NCBI GenBank assembly: GCA_910588285.1
Contig: CAJUQB010000008.1
Coordinates: 25,608 to 44,449, forward strand
Direction of reading: 5' to 3'
Length of the DNA stretch: 18,842 nt
DNA from: an uncultured Lachnospiraceae bacterium
Lineage (GTDB): Bacteria; Bacillota; Clostridia; Lachnospirales; Lachnospiraceae
Under the pieces are notes generated by a model. It saw only the letters and a list, made by a program, of their open reading frames with translations, was not told the origin of the DNA and did not search any database. This document shows positions 13,526 through 18,842 of this stretch, piece after piece; position 1 is the stretch's first letter, and the number at the start of each line of letters is the position of its first letter. A program made the translations under genes and the position numbers.

Positions 13526-14494
13526 TTATTTTTTACGCTCCACCCGATATTTCTTAGGCGTAGTTCCATAACGCTCTCGAAAAATGCGGTGAAAATAGCT
13601 GCTATTGTCGTACCCCACTGCCACCAGAATCTCCTCAATCGTCACATTCGTAGTTGTCAGCAGAAATACTGCCTGATTCAGGCGTTTTTGCTGTAAAAGC
13701 TGCCGGAAGTTCCAGCCGGTCTGCTTCTTGATGAACCGGGACAGCCCCGCCACAGACTGATTCATCTGCCCCGCCAGCTCCGTCAGCGTTCCGGACCGGT
13801 AATGGTCCTCTATGTAACGCAGTACCGTAAACATCTGGCTCTGCTCATACTGCCTGGGATTCGGTCCGGAAATTCGGTCGGTACAGTTGGTCAGATGCAG
13901 CATCAGAAGTCCCATTGTGGTCTGGTTCAGATTTCTCGTATTTCCCTGTTTATGGAGGAAGGACCAGATCAGATTTTCCACAAGGTTCTGTACCGGCAGG
14001 ACCTGGGACACCTGAAAATAAATGTAATCCAAGCCTCTGCGGTTCTGCTGAAGGCTCCCCACCAGGAAATCGCGGATCACGTTCTCCTCGGGAATCATTT
14101 CAAAGGTATTATCAAAAAATTCCGGAAGTACGATAAAATTAACTGCAATATCGCATTCCCGGGCAGGATAGATCTCATGGGTGGCATTTTGATTCAGGAA
14201 CAGCAGGTCTCCCTGACGGAGCACCACACGCTCCGTATTATTTACAATGTGGGTGGTCTCTCCTGCACACATGTAGATGATCTCAATATAATCATGGCTG
14301 TGCCTGGGAAAATGTACAAAACGGGTATGGGTGCGGATATCGATCAGCTTCCCCTTTTCCAGCATCTGCTTCCCGCCGATCACAAAATCCCGCTGCCGGG
14401 TATAAATGCGCTTCTCCACCTCCCGGCGGCCCGCCAGAATCTCCTTTTCCTCTTCTGTAATTTCCCGCAGCTGCTTCAGCAGCTCCTCCTGCAT
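13526..14494 (-). CDS. AraC-family transcriptional regulator with cupin sensor domain
   Basis: The 322-residue protein has an N-terminal cupin-like half (about 50-150; RHSHDYIEIIYMCAG, LRQGDLLFLNQNATHEI) and a C-terminal double HTH (about 222-320) with GTLTELAGQMNQSVAGLSRFIKKQTGWNF and VTIEEILVAVGYDNSSYFHRIFRERYGTTPKKYR. AraC regulators with this layout sense a sugar and activate neighbouring genes; the rhamnosidase and rha genes make L-rhamnose or a derivative the likely ligand (inferred). It overlaps the end of the broken FUSC gene by 19 bases; GGGAG is 8 bases before ATG 14494. It is the best candidate to bind the inverted repeat before rhaB. Residues 1-30 are a charged helix. Confidence 0.92.
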   Translation of the reverse strand: MQEELLKQLREITEEEKEILAGRREVEKRIYTRQRDFVIGGKQMLEKGKLIDIRTHTRFVHFPRHSHDYIEIIYMCAGETTHIVNNTERVVLRQGDLLFLNQNATHEIYPARECDIAVNFIVLPEFFDNTFEMIPEENVIRDFLVGSLQQNRRGLDYIYFQVSQVLPVQNLVENLIWSFLHKQGNTRNLNQTTMGLLMLHLTNCTDRISGPNPRQYEQSQMFTVLRYIEDHYRSGTLTELAGQMNQSVAGLSRFIKKQTGWNFRQLLQQKRLNQAVFLLTTTNVTIEEILVAVGYDNSSYFHRIFRERYGTTPKKYRVERKK

Positions 14495-15566
14495 GAAACC
14501 ATCTCCCTTCTTTCCCCCATATAATTATCCAGCATCTGCCGTCCCACCTTCTGCATATGCTCCCGGATGAACTGCTCCACATCCTTCCGCTGATATTCCT
14601 TCACTGCAGTCTGGTTGAATTCCTCCATCCGGCTGGACAGAAGATATGATTTTACCACAAGCTGATTCATGGCATGGATGCGCGCTTCCCGATGCAGGCT
14701 TTGTATCGAGGCAAGGCGCTTTGAAAGCTCCTCCAAAAGCTCCATCACATACTGGCATTGACGCCAGGCGCGGATCCGGAACACCCACATATTCCCAGCC
14801 AGGACAGCCGCCGCTCCAATCAGGGTATAGGCCAGCTGCGCCTTCCCCTCCTCCGGCCTGCCGGACAGAGCCTGGCCTGCCAGATATCCCATCATCTGGA
14901 AACAGGCCACACAGCCGCAGAAACGGTTCTGGGGCAGCTCCCGTCCCAGGGCAGCGCGGTTTGCTTCATAGAGCTTCTGGCTCAGGCTTCTGTTACACTG
15001 GCAGAGACACCTTTGGGTATCCCGGGCCTCCTCGGCTTTTCCCTGCACAAGCTCCTCCAAAAGCCGCCTGCACAGGGAAAAGCCCTCCAAAGCCAGCCGT
15101 TCCACAGTCCGGGGACTTTTTCTTTGGGCCAGCTTTTGCAGCCTAAAAATATAAATATCAGGAAAAAAGACACCGCCAGGGCCAAAAGGCGCAGGGGCAG
15201 GCGTCCCAGGGAAACCGGTGAATTCTGAAAAAAGATCAATGCCATCCCAGCCGGAAAGTAATTCAGCGGGTTGTACTCATCAATAAGAAAATACCCGATC
15301 CAGAACAGCGCCAGGCCATTACATACCACTGTAAGGATCGGGTGCAGCAATGCAGCCCAAGCCGCTGCCGCCATAATGCAGTACACACCAAGAGTGCGCA
15401 GCATGCACCCCCGGTAGTCCTCCATATCTTTGAACTTCAGGAAGGATAACGTCAAAAAAGGCCCAATAATCGCATTCTCTCTTCCAAAGCAAAAGTAGTT
15501 CAGAAAGAAAACCGCCGTCACTACACTGGCAGGCAGAACCGCCTTTTTTAAACTGTTTTTGTCCAT
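14476..15566 (-). pseudogene. FUSC-like membrane protein gene broken by a single-base frameshift
   Basis: Two overlapping frames make one gene. The first encodes about five membrane segments (LNYFCFGRENAIIGPFLTLS, TLGVYCIMAAAAWAALL, LFWIGYFLIDEYNPLNYFPA, LLALAVSFFLIFIFL), the second a helical cytosolic part (TVERLALEGFSLCRRLLEEL...). Adding one T to the run at 15145-15149 (A5 on the plus strand) joins them into a 363-residue protein reading ...LIFIFFRLQKLAQRKSPRTV. The start is ATG 15566 with GGAAGGG before it; a GTG at 15578 would contain that site. FUSC/aromatic-acid-exporter similarity is tentative, and the product is shorter than full FUSC proteins. It could be a pseudogene, a phase-variable run or a sequencing error. 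It follows the rhamnosidase by 54 bases. Confidence 0.72.
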
Positions 15567-15620
15567 GTCCCTTCCCACACTTCTATAAAATTCCGAACAA
15601 TATGCCTAACAATAGTCTCA

Positions 15621-18329
15621 TCAAATATCCATAATCATCTCCGGCACCTGATCCGGCAGAACATCATCTCTTCGATAGGATATTGTAGGCTTATAAATGA
15701 TGTCATAGCAACCGCAGCCCACTGTGGCAGTTACCGTATCCCCCTCCTGCATCATACATTGGATAAAAATTTCCTCATTGCATTCTACCATAGATTTTTC
15801 TGCATGTGGTAGTATTATTTTTGCCTCAGCGCCGAATGGAACTGCAAAGTGCATTTGCACCTGATCTCCCACAAGCTTCCAGCCGCTCTCAAAACGTCCC
15901 GCAGGCGAATCATAGGCTGCCGATACCTGGGACAGACGGTAATCCGGCAGCGGCGCCAGACAGGCGGACCGGAAGCCCGCGGCCCGTTCCACCGGGCGGA
16001 TGCCTGCCAGGCAGCGGTACATCCACTCCACCACCGATCCGTAGGAATAATGGTTCAGGGAATTCATACCCTGGGGATTCATGGTTCCGTCCGGCATAAC
16101 GGAATCCCAGCGCTCCCAGATGGTGGTTGCCCCCATCCGCACCGGATACAGCCAGCCGGGGCACTCCTCGTTCAGCAGAAGCTTCACGGCCATCTCATGA
16201 TATCCGTACTCTGACAGCACCCTGCAGATGCAGGGCGTCCCCACAAAGCCGGTTTTCAGATACCCCTTATCCTTGATAAGCCGTGCATTCAGATCCGCTG
16301 CCACCCGGTCCTTAAATTCCTCGGGGCAGATGCCAAAGGCCAGGGCCAGCACATATCCCGTCTGGGTAGCCACTGCCAGACGGCCGGTCTTTGTAAAATA
16401 CTCCTCCACAATGGCATTTCTGATCTTGTCTGCCTGCCGGCCGTAGCGCTCTGCATCCTCCTGCATTTCCAGTACGGCAGCCGCCTTGGCCGTCAGCAGC
16501 GTGGACAGATAGTAATAGCAGGAGGCCACATAGAACTCCTCTGTTCCTCCCGTCGGAAACATGGGATCCCCGCCGTCCAGGGCCAGCCAGTCCCCAAAAT
16601 GAAAGCCGCACTGCCACAGTCCTCTGCCCCCTGTCTCCTCATCCTTCCTGCGGATGTAGTCCGCCCACATCTTCATAGAAGGATACTGCTGCCTCAAAAT
16701 ACTCGGATCCCCGGTGTAGAGGTACACATTCCAGGGGATCACTGTGGCTGCATCCGACCAGGCGGCGGAGCCCCCGTCCTTCATATGAAGGGACGGGATC
16801 ACAAAGGGCACACAGCCGTCATGCTCCTTCTGCTCCTGCATCATATCATAGCAGTACTTGGAGAAAAAGGCCGCCGCATCCATCTGAAACAATGCCGTAC
16901 CGGAAAATACCTGGGCATCCCCGGTCCATCCCAGGCGCTCGTCACGCTGGGGGCAGTCGGTAGGCGTCTCCACAAAATTCCCCTTTTGGCCCCACATTGT
17001 ATTGGCAATGAGCCGGTTTACCAGGCTGTTGCTGGTGGTTAGATGGCCGATTGTAGTAAGGTCTGAATAAATCACCTCTCCCGTAAAATCAGACAGCTGC
17101 GGCTCTCCCGTAAATCCGGTCAGCTTCACATAGCGGAAGCCATAATAGGTAAAATGAGGCCGCACCACCCGCTCCTGCCCGTCTGCAATGTAGGAAAACT
17201 CCGCCTTGGCAGTCCTTAAATTCTCCCGGTAAAAATTACCGTCCTGGAGGATCTCCCCAAACTGGAAATACAGCCTGGTCCCCAGAGGCTCCCGGCACAC
17301 AAAGGAGATCCAGCCTGCCATATTCTGGCCCATATCAAGAACCGTCTCTCCGGCCGGCGTATGCAGGATCCGCCTGGGCTGCAGCGTCTCCTTCACCACC
17401 ACCGGCAGGCTTCTCCTGGGCTGCAGCCGTTCTTTTATGTTCCCGCTTCCCGCATCCGCCCTGCCGCTCTGTTCCCCGCCGGACAGGGCTCCTTCACTGG
17501 CCTTCTCATAGACTGCCACCCCGCCGTCTTCCGGGGCCGCCCCGGCTGCATCCTGATGCTCTCCGTGATAGATCTCGGAATTTGTCACCAGGCCGCCTTG
17601 GGCCCTCCAGCTCTCATCGGTGGCAATGCAGACTTTTGAGCCGTCCTCATACTGAATATCCAGATCCAGCAGAGCCGCCTTTTTGTCCCCATATATATGA
17701 TTGTTTCCCTCCCAGATGAAATACCCGCTGTACCAGCCGGGAGCCACTGCCATAGTAATGGTATTCTTCCCCTGGGCCAGAAGCCCTGTCACATCTATGG
17801 TCTGATACTGAATCCATTGGTCATAGTCATTGCTGCCGGGCGCAAAATATTCCTCTCCGGCCCGCTGTCCATTGACCGTCACCTCATAGATGCCTAAGGC
17901 AGAGGCCGTAATCCGGGCTCTCTGCACGGCACCCCTGACTTCAAAATTCTTAGTAAAATAATCCACGCCCAGGCTCTTCCGGGCAATGAGGAAGCTTCCT
18001 TTGATATCCCCGGCATCCTTGGCTGTCTCAAAATAAGCGGCCTCGCTCTCTCCGATATCCCCGTCGTCTGCTGTCACAAATACCTTCCAGTAGTAGCGGG
18101 ATGCCGGATCCGGCGTAAAATCCGCCTCATACGCCAGGCTGTCTATATCCTCCCGAAGCCCTGTGTCATAGCAGATATCCGTCATGGCCGCATCCCGGGC
18201 CACCAGAATCCTTGCCGCCGCCTGCTTTTTCCCTGTGCTCTCTGACACCACATAGGAAAAGACAAGCGGGGACAGGCAGAAGCCTACTGGGTTGGAAATG
18301 TGGTTTACTTTTAGGTTGGTGATTTGCAT
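15621..18329 (-). CDS. Cytoplasmic GH78 alpha-L-rhamnosidase
   Basis: The 902-residue protein has the complete bacterial GH78 layout: N-terminal Fn3-like domain (1-105), carbohydrate-binding beta domain (110-255), central beta domain with VLDMGQNMAGWISF (330-343), then the (alpha/alpha)6 barrel with ETPTDCPQRDERLGWTGDAQ. Glu464 in DERLGW is the likely general acid and Glu739 in IWERWDS the likely base of this inverting family. No signal peptide is present, so it should hydrolyse imported rhamnosides (flavonoid or oligosaccharide rhamnose) in the cytosol and feed RhaA. Residues 258-320 are unusual: a Gly/Ala/Glu-rich linker and two copies of KE-x-LQPRR (299-306, 313-320). AAGGAGG lies 6 bases before ATG 18329. 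Substrate specificity cannot be told. Confidence 0.95.
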   Translation of the reverse strand: MQITNLKVNHISNPVGFCLSPLVFSYVVSESTGKKQAAARILVARDAAMTDICYDTGLREDIDSLAYEADFTPDPASRYYWKVFVTADDGDIGESEAAYFETAKDAGDIKGSFLIARKSLGVDYFTKNFEVRGAVQRARITASALGIYEVTVNGQRAGEEYFAPGSNDYDQWIQYQTIDVTGLLAQGKNTITMAVAPGWYSGYFIWEGNNHIYGDKKAALLDLDIQYEDGSKVCIATDESWRAQGGLVTNSEIYHGEHQDAAGAAPEDGGVAVYEKASEGALSGGEQSGRADAGSGNIKERLQPRRSLPVVVKETLQPRRILHTPAGETVLDMGQNMAGWISFVCREPLGTRLYFQFGEILQDGNFYRENLRTAKAEFSYIADGQERVVRPHFTYYGFRYVKLTGFTGEPQLSDFTGEVIYSDLTTIGHLTTSNSLVNRLIANTMWGQKGNFVETPTDCPQRDERLGWTGDAQVFSGTALFQMDAAAFFSKYCYDMMQEQKEHDGCVPFVIPSLHMKDGGSAAWSDAATVIPWNVYLYTGDPSILRQQYPSMKMWADYIRRKDEETGGRGLWQCGFHFGDWLALDGGDPMFPTGGTEEFYVASCYYYLSTLLTAKAAAVLEMQEDAERYGRQADKIRNAIVEEYFTKTGRLAVATQTGYVLALAFGICPEEFKDRVAADLNARLIKDKGYLKTGFVGTPCICRVLSEYGYHEMAVKLLLNEECPGWLYPVRMGATTIWERWDSVMPDGTMNPQGMNSLNHYSYGSVVEWMYRCLAGIRPVERAAGFRSACLAPLPDYRLSQVSAAYDSPAGRFESGWKLVGDQVQMHFAVPFGAEAKIILPHAEKSMVECNEEIFIQCMMQEGDTVTATVGCGCYDIIYKPTISYRRDDVLPDQVPEMIMDI

Positions 18330-18359
18330 GGTGTTCCTCCTTGTTTTTATTTTGCCTTG

Positions 18360-18458
18360 GATTCAGAGGGGGGGGATGGACATGGGGGAGTTGGGAAGGG
18401 GGTTGTGAGGCAAAGGGTACAGCTTAGCTCTGGAATGCCGTCCATGTCCTTCTGAATC
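18360..18458 (-). promoter_or_regulatory. Two-part inverted repeat in the rhamnosidase leader
   Basis: GATTCAGA (18360-18367) pairs with TCTGAATC (18451-18458) and GGACATGG (18378-18385) with CCATGTCC (18442-18449). The left side carries a 10-base bulge including eight G. In the minus-strand leader this would form a long stem ending about 30 bases before the rhamnosidase ATG. A second inverted pair, CAAAGGGTA (18411-18419) and TACCCTTTG (18475-18483), cannot form at the same time. Regulatory meaning is unknown. Confidence 0.5.
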
Positions 18459-18470
18459 ATTCTATCCGTT

Positions 18471-18499
18471 ATTTTACCCTTTGGAACGCCGTGTGGGAA
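18471..18499 (-). promoter_or_regulatory. Weak candidate promoter for the rhamnosidase unit
   Basis: On the minus strand TTCCCA (18494-18499), 17 bp, TAAAAT (18471-18476) is the best pair found, four and five of six consensus bases. The leader would be about 135 bases. A direct repeat ACGGC(G/A)TTCC lies at 18483-18492 and 18432-18441 and could be a regulator site. Confidence 0.35.
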
Positions 18500-18565
18500 G
18501 TGTATATTTTATCTATTGTATTGACTTATTTTATCTTACTCGCTATAATATTGCCTAAAACTATA

Positions 18566-18708
18566 TTTGGCAGGCCACACATCACACACTTGCGCTGCCA
18601 TACTTGTGCACTCTGCCGAACCTATACTTTGGCAGGCCACACATCACACACTTGCGCTGCCATACTTGTGCACTCTGCCAAAGCTGTAACTGGCAGGCTG
18701 CATCACAT
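18566..18708. repeat. 62-bp-period tandem repeat (two perfect 52-bp units and a partial third)
   Basis: Bases 18566-18617 and 18628-18679 are identical for 52 bases with a 10-base spacer (period 62); 18691-18708 resembles the first 20 bases of another unit. Each unit starts TTTGGCAGGCC and ends ACTCTGCC, with GGCAG/CTGCC pairs inside, and the second unit is flanked by CTTTGGCAG and CTGCCAAAG, so each could fold. No ORF is credible here. Together with 18330-18565 and 18709-18842 this is a 513-base gene-free stretch. It resembles intergenic palindromic repeats of Firmicutes; origin unknown. Confidence 0.85.
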
Positions 18709-18804
18709 GTATTCCGCCTCGCGACTGTGGAGAATCTTAGAGCTTCTTAATATTCTGCCCACAGCCAGCAATCCGGCGGCAGGGATGCCGACGGAAGCCC
18801 GAAC

Positions 18805-18822
18805 CGCGCCACGGACGGCGCG
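18805..18822. repeat. Small GC hairpin CGCGCC-6-GGCGCG near the right edge
   Basis: A perfect 6-bp stem with a 6-base loop (18805-18810, 18817-18822) sits in otherwise gene-free DNA. It could be part of an intergenic repeat or the terminator of a gene beyond the window; there is no U-run. The neighbouring bases (18709-18842) show no convincing gene. Confidence 0.35.
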
Positions 18823-18842
18823 TTGAGGGCGGTTGCGTCCCC

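Noticed and set aside
14982..15105. Two independent overlapping genes in the FUSC region
   Set aside because: A single T restores one frame, the second frame has no ribosome site at its first Met, and the sequence character continues across the join, so one broken gene is the simpler reading.
18566..18679. CRISPR array
   Set aside because: Only two repeat units, 52 bp long, with a 10-base spacer and no cas genes nearby.
18491..18826. Plus-strand 111-codon ORF at the right edge
   Set aside because: It is made of the 62-bp repeats and a GC hairpin region, has odd Cys/His-rich composition and no ribosome site or recognisable domain.

Overview
This window is an accessory sugar-catabolism locus for L-rhamnose (and probably L-fucose) in which a set of cytosolic rhamnose genes sits next to a bacterial microcompartment (BMC) operon. 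Every confident protein gene is on the minus strand, so the reading order is right to left. The mid-50s G+C (by eye), strong AGGAGG ribosome sites, consensus sigma-A-type promoter, and the protein styles (XRE-TPR regulator, cytosolic GH78, GRM5-like BMC) suggest an anaerobic Firmicute, most likely a gut Lachnospiraceae. That assignment is inference.

Right end (18842 to 13476): a 513-base gene-free leader region holds two perfect 52-bp copies of a 62-bp-period repeat and several inverted repeats. It is followed by a cytoplasmic GH78 alpha-L-rhamnosidase, a FUSC-like membrane protein gene broken by one missing T, and an AraC-family regulator with a terminator directly behind it. Middle (13454 to 8105): an XRE-TPR regulator of RRNPP-like architecture; a possible 17-codon peptide gene on the plus strand with an extremely good ribosome site; then rhaB, rhaA and an unusual double-domain class II aldolase. 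The rhaB promoter has a good -10, a poor -35 and a perfect 11-bp inverted repeat with a 17-bp spacer ending on the -35, the geometry expected for an AraC-type activator. A perfect 18-bp hairpin closes this unit.

Left part (8069 to 1): a full-consensus promoter (TTGACA, 17 bp, TATAAT) starts the BMC operon: aldolase with a C-terminal targeting helix, HbpS/PduO-C-like protein, CoA-acylating aldehyde dehydrogenase (PduP type), zinc alcohol dehydrogenase, four BMC-H shell genes, PduL, the pentameric vertex protein, the PduS flavo/Fe-S protein and the first 68 codons of a PduT-like trimeric shell protein that runs off the window.

How it works together: rhamnosides are cleaved in the cytoplasm, rhamnose is isomerised (RhaA) and phosphorylated (RhaB), and a class II aldolase splits rhamnulose-1-phosphate (or fuculose-1-phosphate) to DHAP and lactaldehyde. 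Lactaldehyde, or propionaldehyde made from it via 1,2-propanediol, is handled inside the shell by PduP-type dehydrogenase, alcohol dehydrogenase and PduL. No diol dehydratase (glycyl-radical or B12 type) is in the window; by analogy with the fucose/rhamnose BMC of Clostridium phytofermentans one would be expected further left. Most notable observations: an apparent dual-start shell protein with a 39-residue Lys/Ala/Pro extension, the tandem aldolase with a dead second half, the XRE-TPR plus short peptide pair, and the operator geometry at rhaB.
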